In this document: positions 1 to 8,944 of the stretch, piece after piece
Position numbering within the stretch: position 1 is the stretch's first letter
Layout: every line of letters starts with the position of its first letter
NCBI GenBank assembly: GCA_947492925.1
Contig: CANLOQ010000001.1
Coordinates: forward strand, 558,001-622,000
DNA length: 64,000 nucleotides
Origin: an uncultured Sulfitobacter sp.
GTDB taxonomy: Bacteria > Pseudomonadota > Alphaproteobacteria > Rhodobacterales > Rhodobacteraceae
Direction: 5' to 3'
Program-made: the position numbers and the translations under genes
The notes under the pieces: model-generated
Seen by the model: only the letters and a program-made list of their open reading frames with translations
What the model was told of the DNA's origin: nothing
Database searches by the model: none

Positions 1-2
1 AA

Positions 3-1019
3 ATTCGCAACATGGAAGAATTCGCTGCAATCAGCGGCATCTCCCGGCCGACTGTTTCCAAGTACTTCAACAACCCTGACAGCGTGCGCATAACCACCCG
101 GGCAAAGATCGAGGCCGCGCTTAAGAAGCACGACTATCAACCCAATGTGTTCGCCATGAACCAGAACAGGCGGACGACCAAAAACATCGGGGTTGTCGTG
201 CCAAATCTTGCGGACCCCTTCTTTTCCGAAATCGGGAGGCGGGTTGAGCTGGCCTGTATCGAAGCGGGATACAGTCCTATCCTGCTCAGCTCACACGGCA
301 GCCCTGAAATGGAACGGGAGAACCTCAATTCGTTGCGGGCCCTCAAGCCAGCGGGTGTCTTGCTAGCCCCTTTCGGCCGGATGTCCGACGAAGCCGCGGT
401 ACGATCATTCGATGACGATTTTCCGATGGTGCTTTTTGATGCGAACATCCTTGATGTGGGTCAGGCTTTCGTAGGAACGGACAATGCGCAAAGCGTTGAT
501 CTAATGGTAGAATACCTGTGCAGAAGCGGAGAACCGCCCTGTTTCTTCGAGATGAAGAACCCCAGCAATCCGAATGCGAACAAACGACGCCAGGCGTATA
601 TCGAAAGCATGGAGCGACATGGTCAGGAAACCCGTATCTTTCAGGCGGAAGGTGCCGGTTGGGACTTTGAGGAGATCGGAAGTACCGAAGGCGGGCGGTT
701 CTTGGCTGCGCAGTCTTTCAGCACCAACACCATCCTGTGCAGCAATGACCGATTGGCCATTGGAATGCTGTCAGCGGCCTATAGCATGGGGCTGCGTGTG
801 GGGCATGGTGCAGGATGCGATCTGCGGATCGCCGGTCACGATGACCACCCGTTCTCCCGCTTCACCTGCCCGCCTCTGACCACCATCGCGCAGGATTATG
901 AGGCAATTGCGAATCGAGCGGTGAGCGAACTGTTCGGAATGCTTGAGAACGATGATCGCCCTTCAAACCGGACCGAAACGACCTTTCACGGGCGTTTGAT
1001 TATGAGAGGTTCGGCCTAA
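3..1019 (+). CDS. LacI-family transcriptional regulator, 5' end cut by the window
   Basis: DNA-binding repressor of the LacI/GalR family, probably controlling the polyol operon that follows. The helix-turn-helix is at the very N-terminus (AAISGISRPTVSKYFNN), followed by the periplasmic-binding-protein-like effector domain (GVVVPNLADPFFSEI, then a C-terminal SNDRLAIGML stretch). The first ATG is at position 12, but the frame is open to the window edge and LacI proteins normally have a few more residues before the first helix, so the true start is probably outside. It lies on the same strand 115 bp upstream of a sugar-alcohol ABC transporter. The effector is inferred from this context only. Confidence 0.88.
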   Translation: MRNMEEFAAISGISRPTVSKYFNNPDSVRITTRAKIEAALKKHDYQPNVFAMNQNRRTTKNIGVVVPNLADPFFSEIGRRVELACIEAGYSPILLSSHGSPEMERENLNSLRALKPAGVLLAPFGRMSDEAAVRSFDDDFPMVLFDANILDVGQAFVGTDNAQSVDLMVEYLCRSGEPPCFFEMKNPSNPNANKRRQAYIESMERHGQETRIFQAEGAGWDFEEIGSTEGGRFLAAQSFSTNTILCSNDRLAIGMLSAAYSMGLRVGHGAGCDLRIAGHDDHPFSRFTCPPLTTIAQDYEAIANRAVSELFGMLENDDRPSNRTETTFHGRLIMRGSA

Positions 1020-1049
1020 CCCCTTGGAAACGCTCTGAAGCGATTCAAT

Positions 1050-1066
1050 ATTTACGCGCGCTAAAT
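1050..1066. promoter_or_regulatory. Candidate LacI-type operator
   Basis: An imperfect palindrome, ATTTA-CGCGCGC-TAAAT, has perfect 5-bp arms around a CG-rich core. It lies between the LacI-type gene and the polyol transporter operon. CG-centred palindromes are typical of LacI-family operators. That the neighbouring regulator binds here is inferred from position. Confidence 0.4.
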
Positions 1067-1071
1067 TTTTA

Positions 1072-1099
1072 TTGACTACGCGTCACGACTCCTTGTAGC
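1072..1099 (+). promoter_or_regulatory. Possible promoter of the polyol operon
   Basis: TTGACT at 1072-1077 resembles a -35 box. With 16 bp spacing a weak -10 (TGTAGC, 1094-1099) follows. It starts 6 bp after the palindrome at 1050-1066, so a bound repressor would hinder polymerase. The -10 match is poor, so this is tentative. Confidence 0.3.
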
Positions 1100-1134
1100 C
1101 TTGCCAGCATCACCCAACGAGGAGGAAAATTGGG

Positions 1135-2439
1135 ATGTCATTTACAAAAACACTCTATGCAGCGACGGCGATGGCGCTTGTCACCGCTGGGGGCGCGTTT
1201 GCTGAGAACCTGGTAATTGCCACTGTGAACAATGGCGACATGATCCGCATGCAGGGTCTGACACAGGACTTCACCGACAAGACGGGCCACACCGTTGAGT
1301 GGGTCACACTGGAAGAAAACGTGCTGCGCCAGCGGGTCACAACAGACATCGCAGCCAAGGGCGGTTCTTTCGACATCATGACAATCGGCATGTACGAAGC
1401 ACCCATCTGGGCGGCCAACGAGTGGCTGGTTCCGCTGGACGATCTGTCTGCTGAATACGACGCCGACGATATCCTGCCCGCGATGAAGGGTGGCCTGTCC
1501 TACGAAGGCACCATGTACGCGGCACCGTTCTACGGTGAAAGCTCCATGATCATGTACCGTACGGACCTGATGGAAAAAGCGGGCATGGAAATGCCAGAGG
1601 CACCCACATGGACCTTCATCCGCGAAGCGGCTGCAGCCATGACAGACCGTGACAACGACATCAACGGCATCTGCCTGCGCGGCAAGGCCGGTTGGGGCGA
1701 AGGCGGTGCCTTCATCACGGCGATGTCCAACTCCTTTGGCGCACGCTGGTTCGACGAAGAGTGGAACGCACAGTTCGACACACAGCCGTGGAAAGACACG
1801 CTGGAATTCTACGTCGGCATGATGAACGAAAGCGGCCCGACAGGTTACGCAACAAATGGTTTCAACGAAAACCTGAACCTGTTCCAGCAAGGCAAGTGCG
1901 GCATGTGGATTGACGCAACGGTTGCGGCGTCCTTCGTGACAAACCCCAACGACAGCGAAGTGGCTGACAGCGTCGGCTTTGCGCTGGCCCCCGACAACGG
2001 TTTGGGCAAGCGTTCCAACTGGCTTTGGGCATGGGCGCTGGCAATCCCTGCGGGCACTCAGAAAGAAGCAGCGGCCAAAGAGTTCATCGAGTGGTCCACC
2101 TCCAAGAGCTACATCGAGCTGGTTGCCGAGAACGAAGGCTGGGCAAACGTGCCTCCCGGTGCGCGGACATCTCTTTATGAGAACCCGAACTACAAGGAAG
2201 TGCCTTTCGCTCAGATGACACTGGACTCCATCCTGTCGGCTGATCCGAACAACCCAACTGTGGACCCTGTTCCATACGTGGGCATTCAGTTCGCAGCGAT
2301 CCCTGAGTTTGCGGGCATTGCAACCGAAGTGAGCCAGGAATTCTCAGCCGTCTACGCTGGACAGCAGTCCATCGACGAGGCGCTTGAGAAGGCACAGGCC
2401 CTGACCAACGACGCAATGGAAGCCGCTGGCTACCGCTAA
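1135..2439 (+). CDS. smoE: Polyol ABC transporter substrate-binding protein (SmoE-like)
   Basis: Periplasmic solute-binding protein (434 aa, ABC family 1) that captures sugar alcohols for the permeases encoded next. A Sec signal peptide (residues 1-23, ending AFA before ENLV) is visible. The mature part has family-1 features such as QGLTQDFTDKTGHTVEW and GKCGMWIDATVAASF. A strong ribosome site, GAGGAGG, precedes ATG 1135. First gene of an operon with two permeases, an ATPase, an SDR and mannitol dehydrogenase, an arrangement known from the Rhodobacter sphaeroides smo/mtl locus. The polyol specificity rests on the two dehydrogenases in the same operon. Confidence 0.9.
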   Translation: MSFTKTLYAATAMALVTAGGAFAENLVIATVNNGDMIRMQGLTQDFTDKTGHTVEWVTLEENVLRQRVTTDIAAKGGSFDIMTIGMYEAPIWAANEWLVPLDDLSAEYDADDILPAMKGGLSYEGTMYAAPFYGESSMIMYRTDLMEKAGMEMPEAPTWTFIREAAAAMTDRDNDINGICLRGKAGWGEGGAFITAMSNSFGARWFDEEWNAQFDTQPWKDTLEFYVGMMNESGPTGYATNGFNENLNLFQQGKCGMWIDATVAASFVTNPNDSEVADSVGFALAPDNGLGKRSNWLWAWALAIPAGTQKEAAAKEFIEWSTSKSYIELVAENEGWANVPPGARTSLYENPNYKEVPFAQMTLDSILSADPNNPTVDPVPYVGIQFAAIPEFAGIATEVSQEFSAVYAGQQSIDEALEKAQALTNDAMEAAGYR

Positions 2440-2450
2440 GCGACCATCTC

Positions 2451-2490
2451 CCCCGGGGGCAATTTATCTGCGGATGAATTGCCCCCGGGG
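2451..2490 (+). promoter_or_regulatory. Strong stem-loop between binding-protein and permease genes
   Basis: Perfect 14-bp inverted repeat (2451-2464 and 2477-2490, arms CCCCGGGGGCAATT and AATTGCCCCCGGGG) with a 12-nt loop. No T-run follows, so it is not a classic terminator. Such hairpins after binding-protein genes usually protect the upstream mRNA from 3' decay and let the binding protein be made in excess over the permeases. Confidence 0.75.
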
Positions 2491-2562
2491 ACACTCTACT
2501 ATTCCCTAAATCGCAACTCCGTTTCAGATTGCTTACGGCGATCAACACAGGAGGTATGCCCG

Positions 2563-3429
2563 ATGGCAACCCAACACTCCCGATCAGCGGCCCGCATCAT
2601 GATGGCCCCGGCGGTCATCCTGCTACTGGGGTGGATGCTCGTGCCCCTGATCATGACACTGCTGTTCTCTTTCAAGAAATATCTACCCATGCGCGGCGGT
2701 GATCTGGGTTGGGTCGGCTTTGAGAACTACGTTCGGTTCGTAAGTTCGAGTGCGTTCTGGCCTTCTGTATCGGCCACTTTGATCGTCGTTGGCGGTGTGC
2801 TGGCCATCACGATCTTCTTTGGTGTGCTTCTGGCGATCCTTCTGAACCAGCCGATGTGGGGACAGGGCGTTGTGCGCATCCTAGTGATTGCCCCGTTCTT
2901 CGTGATGCCCACAGTTTCGGCGCTGGTCTGGAAAAACATGTTCATGGATCCGACCAACGGGCTTTTTGCGCATCTTTGGCGGTTCTTTGGCGCAGATCCG
3001 GTGTCATGGCTGTCCGAAGCCTCGCTGCCGTCCATTGTCTTGATCGTTTCATGGCAATGGCTGCCTTTCGCGACACTGATCCTGCTGACGGCGATCCAGT
3101 CTCTGGACAGCGAACAGCTGGAAGCCGCCGAAATGGACGGTGCCCCGCCCCTCAAGCGGTTCGCCTATATCACCCTGCCGCACCTAAGCCGTGCCATCAC
3201 CATCGTATTGCTGATCCAGACCATATTCCTGCTGGCGATCTTTGCGGAGATTTTTGTCACCACGGGCGGTGCGTTTGGCACCCGAACGCTCACCTATCTG
3301 ATCTTCCAGCGCGTGCTTGAAAGCCAGAACGTCGGGCTTGGCTCTGCGGGTGGTGTCTACGCAATCATTCTTGCCAATATCGTTGCCATCTTCCTGATGC
3401 GCATCGTTGGCAAAAATCTTGACGCGTGA
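2563..3429 (+). CDS. smoF: Polyol ABC transporter permease 1 (SmoF-like)
   Basis: Inner-membrane permease (288 aa) of the MalF-like CUT1 family, with about six hydrophobic segments and the cytoplasmic EAA loop (EAAEMDGAPPLKRF followed by ITLP) that docks onto the ATPase. The start at 2563 is chosen because AGGAGG at 2549-2554 sits 8 nt before it. An upstream in-frame start at 2479 would fall inside the preceding hairpin. A second permease follows 12 nt later; the two are expected to form a heterodimer with the ATPase at 4285. Confidence 0.9.
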   Translation: MATQHSRSAARIMMAPAVILLLGWMLVPLIMTLLFSFKKYLPMRGGDLGWVGFENYVRFVSSSAFWPSVSATLIVVGGVLAITIFFGVLLAILLNQPMWGQGVVRILVIAPFFVMPTVSALVWKNMFMDPTNGLFAHLWRFFGADPVSWLSEASLPSIVLIVSWQWLPFATLILLTAIQSLDSEQLEAAEMDGAPPLKRFAYITLPHLSRAITIVLLIQTIFLLAIFAEIFVTTGGAFGTRTLTYLIFQRVLESQNVGLGSAGGVYAIILANIVAIFLMRIVGKNLDA

Positions 3430-3441
3430 GGAGGACATAAT

Positions 3442-4272
3442 ATGGCCCGCGCAGTAACCAACAACCGCAAGATCATCAATACGGCCGCCGCTTGGGCCGT
3501 CGGTTTGCTGATTTTCTTTCCAATCCTCTGGACGATTCTGACCAGCTTCAAGACCGAAGCGACCGCGATTGCAGACCCGCCAGTGTTCCTTGCTTTTGAC
3601 TGGACACTGGAGAACTACACGGCAGTGATGGAACGCTCGAACTACGCCAAGTTCCTGTGGAACTCGATCATCATCGCCGGTGGCTCCACCATCCTTGGCA
3701 TCATCATCGCGGTGCCTGCGGCATGGTCGATGGCATTTGTCCCGTCAAAAAGGACCAAGGATATCCTCCTGTGGATGTTGTCGACCAAGATGTTGCCGGC
3801 GGTTGGTGTGCTGTACCCGATTTACCTGATCTGCATACAATTGGGCATTCTCGACAGCCGCGTGGCGCTTGTCATCATCCTGATGTTGATGAACCTGCCG
3901 ATCATCGTGTGGATGCTCTACACCTACTTCAAGGAAATCCCCGGCGAGATTCTTGAGGCGGCTCGGATGGACGGTGCATCGCTGAAGGAAGAGATCCTCT
4001 ATGTGCTGACCCCGATGGCAATTCCCGGCATCGCATCGACCCTGCTGCTGAACTTTATTCTCGCATGGAACGAAGCCTTCTGGACGCTCAATCTGACAGC
4101 GGCAAATGCCGCCCCCCTGACAGCCTTCATTGCAAGCTATTCCAGCCCCGAAGGTCTGTTTTTCGCCAAGCTCAGTGCGGCCTCCACAATGGCCATTGCA
4201 CCGATCCTCATTCTCGGCTGGTTCAGCCAGAAACAACTCGTGAGCGGCCTGACCTTTGGCGCTGTGAAATAA
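3442..4272 (+). CDS. smoG: Polyol ABC transporter permease 2 (SmoG-like)
   Basis: MalG-like inner-membrane permease (276 aa), partner of the preceding gene. It has an N-terminal membrane helix (AAAWAVGLLIFFPILWTIL) and the EAA motif EAARMDGASLKEE. The family's long periplasmic stretch lies between helices 1 and 2. A GAGGAGG ribosome site precedes ATG 3442. The gap to the ATPase gene is 12 nt, consistent with one transcript. Confidence 0.9.
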   Translation: MARAVTNNRKIINTAAAWAVGLLIFFPILWTILTSFKTEATAIADPPVFLAFDWTLENYTAVMERSNYAKFLWNSIIIAGGSTILGIIIAVPAAWSMAFVPSKRTKDILLWMLSTKMLPAVGVLYPIYLICIQLGILDSRVALVIILMLMNLPIIVWMLYTYFKEIPGEILEAARMDGASLKEEILYVLTPMAIPGIASTLLLNFILAWNEAFWTLNLTAANAAPLTAFIASYSSPEGLFFAKLSAASTMAIAPILILGWFSQKQLVSGLTFGAVK

Positions 4273-4284
4273 GGAACCTGACCA

Positions 4285-5301
4285 ATGGGACAAATCAAAC
4301 TTAACCAAGTCACCAAGAGCTTTGGCGAAGTGCAGGTCATTCCACCGCTTGATCTGACAATCGAAGACGGAGAGTTCACCGTATTTGTCGGACCATCCGG
4401 CTGCGGTAAATCCACGCTGTTGCGTCTGATCGCGGGGCTTGAGGACATTACGTCGGGTCACATCGACATCGACGGCATGGACGCCACAAACGTACCCCCG
4501 GCCAAGCGGGGTCTGGCGATGGTGTTTCAGTCCTACGCGCTTTATCCGCACATGTCGGTACGCAAGAACATCGCGTTCCCGATGAAAATGGCGGGCATCG
4601 ACGAAGCAGAGCAAAAGCGCCGGATTGAGGCCGCCGCCAAGGCGCTGAACCTGACCGACTATCTGGACCGTCGTCCGGGCCAGCTGTCAGGAGGACAGCG
4701 TCAGCGTGTGGCCATCGGCCGTGCGATTGTTCGTGAACCCTCCGCGTTTTTGTTCGATGAACCCCTGTCAAACCTCGACGCCGCCCTGCGCGTCGGCATG
4801 CGGCTCGAAATCAGCGAATTGCACAAGCGTCTGGCAACCACGATGATCTACGTGACACACGATCAGGTCGAAGCCATGACAATGGCCGACAAAATCGTCG
4901 TGTTGCGCGCTGGGTTCATCGAGCAGGTCGGCTCACCGCTTGATCTCTATCACAATCCGCGCAACGAATCTGTTGCGGGCTTTATCGGCTCGCCCAAGAT
5001 GAACCTGATCAAGGGTGCAGAGGCGCAAAAGCACGGTGTCGCCACGATCGGCATCCGGCCAGAGCATACCGACGTCAGTATGTCTGAGGGTCTGTGGAAA
5101 GGCACTGTCGGCGTGGCGGAACATCTAGGCTCCGACACGTTTATCCACGTCCACAACACCGGGCTGGACACGGGACCCGGTGACATGGTCACGGTCCGCA
5201 TCACGGGCGACATACAGGCCAAACACGGGGACGAAATCTATCTTACGCCGCAGCTTGACAAACTGCACAAGTTTGACGCGCAAGGCTTGCGGGTCGATTA
5301 A
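4285..5301 (+). CDS. smoK: Polyol ABC transporter ATP-binding protein (SmoK/MalK-like)
   Basis: Cytoplasmic ATPase (338 aa) that powers polyol uptake. All motifs are intact: Walker [10 protein letters not shown] (36-44), Q-loop FQSYALYPH, signature LSGGQ (134-138), Walker B AFLFDEP (154-160) and H-loop His192. The C-terminal 100 residues resemble the MalK/UgpC regulatory (TOBE) domain ([10 protein letters not shown]). Its stop codon overlaps the next start by one base (TAATG), so translation of the dehydrogenase is probably coupled to it. Confidence 0.93.
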   Translation: MGQIKLNQVTKSFGEVQVIPPLDLTIEDGEFTVFVGPSGCGKSTLLRLIAGLEDITSGHIDIDGMDATNVPPAKRGLAMVFQSYALYPHMSVRKNIAFPMKMAGIDEAEQKRRIEAAAKALNLTDYLDRRPGQLSGGQRQRVAIGRAIVREPSAFLFDEPLSNLDAALRVGMRLEISELHKRLATTMIYVTHDQVEAMTMADKIVVLRAGFIEQVGSPLDLYHNPRNESVAGFIGSPKMNLIKGAEAQKHGVATIGIRPEHTDVSMSEGLWKGTVGVAEHLGSDTFIHVHNTGLDTGPGDMVTVRITGDIQAKHGDEIYLTPQLDKLHKFDAQGLRVD

Positions 5302-6077
5302 TGCAACTGGTCGGAAAAACTGCCCTGATCACAGGTGCCGCCCGAGGGATCGGGCGGGCCTTTGCCCAAGCCTATCTACGCGAGGGGGCACGCGTTGTGA
5401 TCGCGGACATTGACGCCGCGCGCGCGTCGAATACAGCAACGGAACTGGACCAAAACAATGCGCTTGCTGTGCAGATGGACGTCACAAACCTTGCCAGCAT
5501 CAACAACGCTCTGGGCGTTGCAGATGACAAAGGCTTCGGGGACATCGACATCCTGATCAACAACGCCGCCCTCTTCACTGCAGCACCTCTCGTGGATATC
5601 ACCGAAGACGACTACACGAGCTGCTTTGACGTCAACGTCAAAGGCACGTTGTTTACGATGCAGGCAGTGGCAGACCGAATGATCAAACGCGGCAAAGGCG
5701 GCAAGATCATCAACATGGCGTCCCAAGCGGGACGCAGGGGCGAACCGCTGGTGGCGGTTTATTGTGCGACAAAGGCTGCCGTCATCAGCCTCACGCAGTC
5801 AGCGGGGCTGAACCTGATCGCACACGGCATCAACGTCAACGCAATATCTCCCGGCGTTGTGGACGGCGAACATTGGGACGGGGTCGACGCCTTCTTTGCC
5901 AAATACGAGAACAAAGCGCCCGGCCAGAAAAAGCGTGAAGTCGGCGCCGCCGTTCCTTACGGGCGCATGGGGACAGCCCAAGATCTTACCGGCATGGCCG
6001 TTTTTCTGGCCAGCGATGCAGCAGATTATGTCGTCGCGCAAACCTACAATGTGGATGGTGGACAATGGATGAGCTGA
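5301..6077 (+). CDS. smoS: SDR sorbitol (polyol) dehydrogenase
   Basis: Short-chain dehydrogenase (258 aa) expected to oxidise sorbitol/glucitol, and possibly galactitol, to a ketose with NAD+. The Rossmann motif TGAARGIG is at 11-18, NNAA at 87-90, and the catalytic triad is S141, Y154, K158 (YCATK). Placement directly after a polyol ABC ATPase and before mannitol 2-dehydrogenase matches the R. sphaeroides smoS gene. Its 3' end overlaps the next gene by 13 nt, which suggests translational coupling. The exact substrate among hexitols is inferred. Confidence 0.9.
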   Translation: MQLVGKTALITGAARGIGRAFAQAYLREGARVVIADIDAARASNTATELDQNNALAVQMDVTNLASINNALGVADDKGFGDIDILINNAALFTAAPLVDITEDDYTSCFDVNVKGTLFTMQAVADRMIKRGKGGKIINMASQAGRRGEPLVAVYCATKAAVISLTQSAGLNLIAHGINVNAISPGVVDGEHWDGVDAFFAKYENKAPGQKKREVGAAVPYGRMGTAQDLTGMAVFLASDAADYVVAQTYNVDGGQWMS

Positions 6078-7558
6078 TCTCCCTCTCAAATGCGACCCTT
6101 GATCAATTGAGCGTTGCGCGTCCCCATTATGACCGGTCTGCCCTGACGCCGGGCATCGTTCACATCGGTGTGGGTAATTTTCACCGGGCACATCAGGCAT
6201 GGTATCTGCATCGCCTGATGCAGGCCAATCAGGCACATGACTGGGCCATCATTGGCGCGGGTGTTCGGCCATACGATGCCGCCATGCGAGAAAAACTGCT
6301 GAAACAGGATTGTCTGACCACATTGATCGAACTTGATCCCACTAATGTCTCGGCTGAAGTCGTGGGATCCATGATCGACTATCTGCCGATCGAAGAAGGC
6401 AATGCACCACTGATCCGCCAGATGGCGGATCCGGCCATTCACATCGTGTCCATGACCGTCACCGAAAGCGGCTACTACATTGATCCGGTCACAAAAGGGT
6501 TCGATGGTGGTCACGCGGATCTCGTACATGACGCTGCCAACACCAAGGCGCCCCGCACTGCTTTCGGGGCTATCGTGGCCGCGCTGCGCCTGCGCCGCGA
6601 TGCCGGTCAGTTGCCATTCACCTGCCAAAGCTGCGACAACCTTCAAGGAAATGGCGACATCCTGCGCCAGACCGTTGTTTCACTGGCGCGGATGTCAGAT
6701 CCAGATCTAGCAGACTGGATTGACGCAAATGCGACTTTCCCCAACTCTATGGTGGATTGCATCGCGCCTGCCACCGGCCCGGGTGAGCTGGCGCTTGCCG
6801 CAGGCTTTGGGATCAAAGACACCGCCGTGGTCACCCACGAATCCTTCCGCCAATGGGTAATCGAAGATGCATTCTGCGCCGGACGCCCTGATTGGGCCGC
6901 GGTTGGGGCAACGTTTTCAGACGATGTGCATGCCTTTGAAACAATGAAAATCCGCATTCTGAACGCAGGCCATCAGATCGTTGCAAATGTTGGCGAAGTC
7001 CTTGGTATTGAGACTATCTCCGACTGCATGGCCCATCCCGCCATCCTGGCGTTTTTCGGAAAGGTCCAACGCACGGAAATCGCGCCAACCGTCGCACCGG
7101 TGCCGAATAAGACCCCTGCAGAATACATCGACCTGATCGAAGCTCGTTTTTCAAACCCGAAAATCGTCGACACAACCCGCCGGGTGGCCTTTGACGGATC
7201 AGCCCGCCACCCCGGCTTCGTGTTGCCCATCCTGCGCGATCAGCTGACCGCAGGGCGGTCCGTAGAGGGTCTGGCACTTGTCGAGGCCCTGTGGGCGCGC
7301 ATGTGCGCAGGCACCCGCGAGGACGGCTCCGCCATCAAAGCGAACGACCCGCTGTGGGATCAGTTGAACACTGTCGCGCTGGCAGCAAAAGAGCGCCCGA
7401 TGGCGTGGCTGGAACAGACAAGTATTTACGGTGACCTTCTCGAAGCGTCTGCATTTTCTGAGGCTTTTTCGAACAGTCTCGCGGCAATCTGGTCCGATGG
7501 ATGCGAAGCTGCGCTGCTGAATTACGCGGAAAACGAGCGCGGTCGCGCAGTAGGCTGA
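6065..7558 (+). CDS. mtlK: Mannitol 2-dehydrogenase
   Basis: Polyol-specific long-chain dehydrogenase (497 aa) oxidising D-mannitol to D-fructose with NAD+. The N-terminal nucleotide-binding part carries GVGNFHRAHQAWYL. The catalytic residues K295, N300 and H303 (KIRILNAGHQ) fall at the same numbers as in Pseudomonas fluorescens mannitol 2-dehydrogenase. It ends the operon; fructose formed here would need a fructokinase, which is not visible in this window. No clear terminator was found in the 160 bp before the tRNA. Confidence 0.93.
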   Translation: MDELISLSNATLDQLSVARPHYDRSALTPGIVHIGVGNFHRAHQAWYLHRLMQANQAHDWAIIGAGVRPYDAAMREKLLKQDCLTTLIELDPTNVSAEVVGSMIDYLPIEEGNAPLIRQMADPAIHIVSMTVTESGYYIDPVTKGFDGGHADLVHDAANTKAPRTAFGAIVAALRLRRDAGQLPFTCQSCDNLQGNGDILRQTVVSLARMSDPDLADWIDANATFPNSMVDCIAPATGPGELALAAGFGIKDTAVVTHESFRQWVIEDAFCAGRPDWAAVGATFSDDVHAFETMKIRILNAGHQIVANVGEVLGIETISDCMAHPAILAFFGKVQRTEIAPTVAPVPNKTPAEYIDLIEARFSNPKIVDTTRRVAFDGSARHPGFVLPILRDQLTAGRSVEGLALVEALWARMCAGTREDGSAIKANDPLWDQLNTVALAAKERPMAWLEQTSIYGDLLEASAFSEAFSNSLAAIWSDGCEAALLNYAENERGRAVG

Positions 7559-7720
7559 CCCAATCTTTCGGGCGCGTCTCTTCGCGTTGTCGTTTGGCCG
7601 CATGGTGCAAACCTATTAGTTTGTTAAGCGTTTGGGCTGCATCAGATCCAAGTTGCAGGGAAGCCTACGAATGCGCAACCGATGAGGCATTTCACACGCG
7701 CTCAGCGTTTCAGTCAGTTT

Positions 7721-7797
7721 TGGCGACCCCGGCAGGATTCGAACCTGCAACCTGCCCCTTAGGAGGGGGCTGCTCTATCCAGTTGAGCCACGGGGCC
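7721..7797 (-). tRNA. tRNA-Arg (anticodon CCT), CCA encoded
   Basis: On the minus strand a complete cloverleaf folds. The acceptor GGCCCCG pairs with CGGGGTC (one G-T pair), the D stem is GCTC/GAGC, the anticodon stem GCCCC/GGGGC encloses loop CTCCTAA (anticodon CCT), and the T arm is GCAGG-TTCGAAT-CCTGC. The discriminator is G and the 3' CCA is encoded (TGG at 7721-7723 on the plus strand). Confidence 0.95.
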
Positions 7798-7908
7798 TTA
7801 AGATCGTCGGTTTAGCGCAGGAAATGCCGGTTGTCATCATTTGCCCTTACGCTTGATCGACGACATGGGTTTGCGCTAACTGTTGCAGAACAACAAAAGG
7901 TTGCCCTC

Positions 7909-8943
7909 TTGACCACTGCCGATAAACGCCCGCTCACCCTGCGCGATGTCTCAGATGCCTGCGGGGTGTCAGAAATGACCGTCAGCCGCGTTTTGCGCAA
8001 TCGGGGCGACGTGTCTGATGCCACCCGGGACAAGGTCCGCGCGGCGGCCAAGGCGCTGGGTTATGTGCCCAATCAGATCGCGGGATCGCTGGCGTCTCAG
8101 CGGGTCAACCTGGTGGCGGTGATCATCCCTTCGCTCAGCAATATGGTTTTTCCCGAGGTGCTGAATGGAATTAACCAGGTGCTGGAGGATACGCCCCTGC
8201 AACCGGTTGTGGGCGTGACAGATTATCTGCCCGAGAAAGAAGAGCGTGTGCTTTACGAGATGCTGTCGTGGCGTCCTTCCGGTGTGATCATCGCGGGGCT
8301 TGAGCATTCGGACGCCACCCGTGCGATGCTGAACAGTGCGGGCATCCCGGTGGTCGAAATCATGGACACCGATGGCAAGCCGGTGGATGCGATGGTCGGC
8401 ATCTCGCACCGTCGCGCGGGGCGCGAGATGGCGCAGGCGATCCTTAAGGAAGGGTACGAGCATATCGGATTTATGGGCACAAAGATGCCGCTGGATCACC
8501 GCGCGCGCAAACGGTTCGAAGGGTTTACCGAAGCACTGGCCAAGGCCGGGGTCGAGATTGAGGACCGTGATTTCTACTCTGGCGGATCCGCGCTCGCGAA
8601 GGGGCGTGAAATGACGCAGGAAATGCTTGAGCGGTCACCGGATCTGGATTTCCTGTATTATTCGAACGATATGATCGGGGCCGGTGGGCTGCTTTATCTG
8701 ATCGATCAGGGCATCGACATTCCCGGGGAAATCGGACTTGCGGGCTTCAACGGTGTTGAGCTGTTGCAGGGTTTGCCGCGTCAGCTGGCCACGATGGATG
8801 CCTGCCGGATCGAGATCGGGCAAGCGGCGGCACGGATCATCCTGAACCAGACCACCGATGATCCCGATCCCAGCGTTGCAGAGCAGGTCACGCTGACCCC
8901 AACCCTGTCTTTTGGAGACACCCTGCGCCGTCGCCGCCGTTAG
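7909..8943 (+). CDS. LacI-family regulator, gluconate-repressor (GntR)-like
   Basis: LacI/GalR repressor (about 344 aa) with an N-terminal helix-turn-helix (RPLTLRDVSDACGVSEMTVSRVLR), hinge (NQIAGSLASQRVNLVAVIIP) and a sugar-binding-protein-like effector domain. It resembles the gluconate repressors called GntR in gamma- and alphaproteobacteria. The start is uncertain: no ATG exists, TTG 7909 has AAAAGG eight bases upstream and gives a normal length, while TTG 7831 would add 26 atypical residues. No sugar-acid genes adjoin it, so its target is likely elsewhere. The glycosylase gene begins one base after its stop. Confidence 0.82.
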   Translation: MTTADKRPLTLRDVSDACGVSEMTVSRVLRNRGDVSDATRDKVRAAAKALGYVPNQIAGSLASQRVNLVAVIIPSLSNMVFPEVLNGINQVLEDTPLQPVVGVTDYLPEKEERVLYEMLSWRPSGVIIAGLEHSDATRAMLNSAGIPVVEIMDTDGKPVDAMVGISHRRAGREMAQAILKEGYEHIGFMGTKMPLDHRARKRFEGFTEALAKAGVEIEDRDFYSGGSALAKGREMTQEMLERSPDLDFLYYSNDMIGAGGLLYLIDQGIDIPGEIGLAGFNGVELLQGLPRQLATMDACRIEIGQAAARIILNQTTDDPDPSVAEQVTLTPTLSFGDTLRRRRR

Positions 8944-8944
8944 G

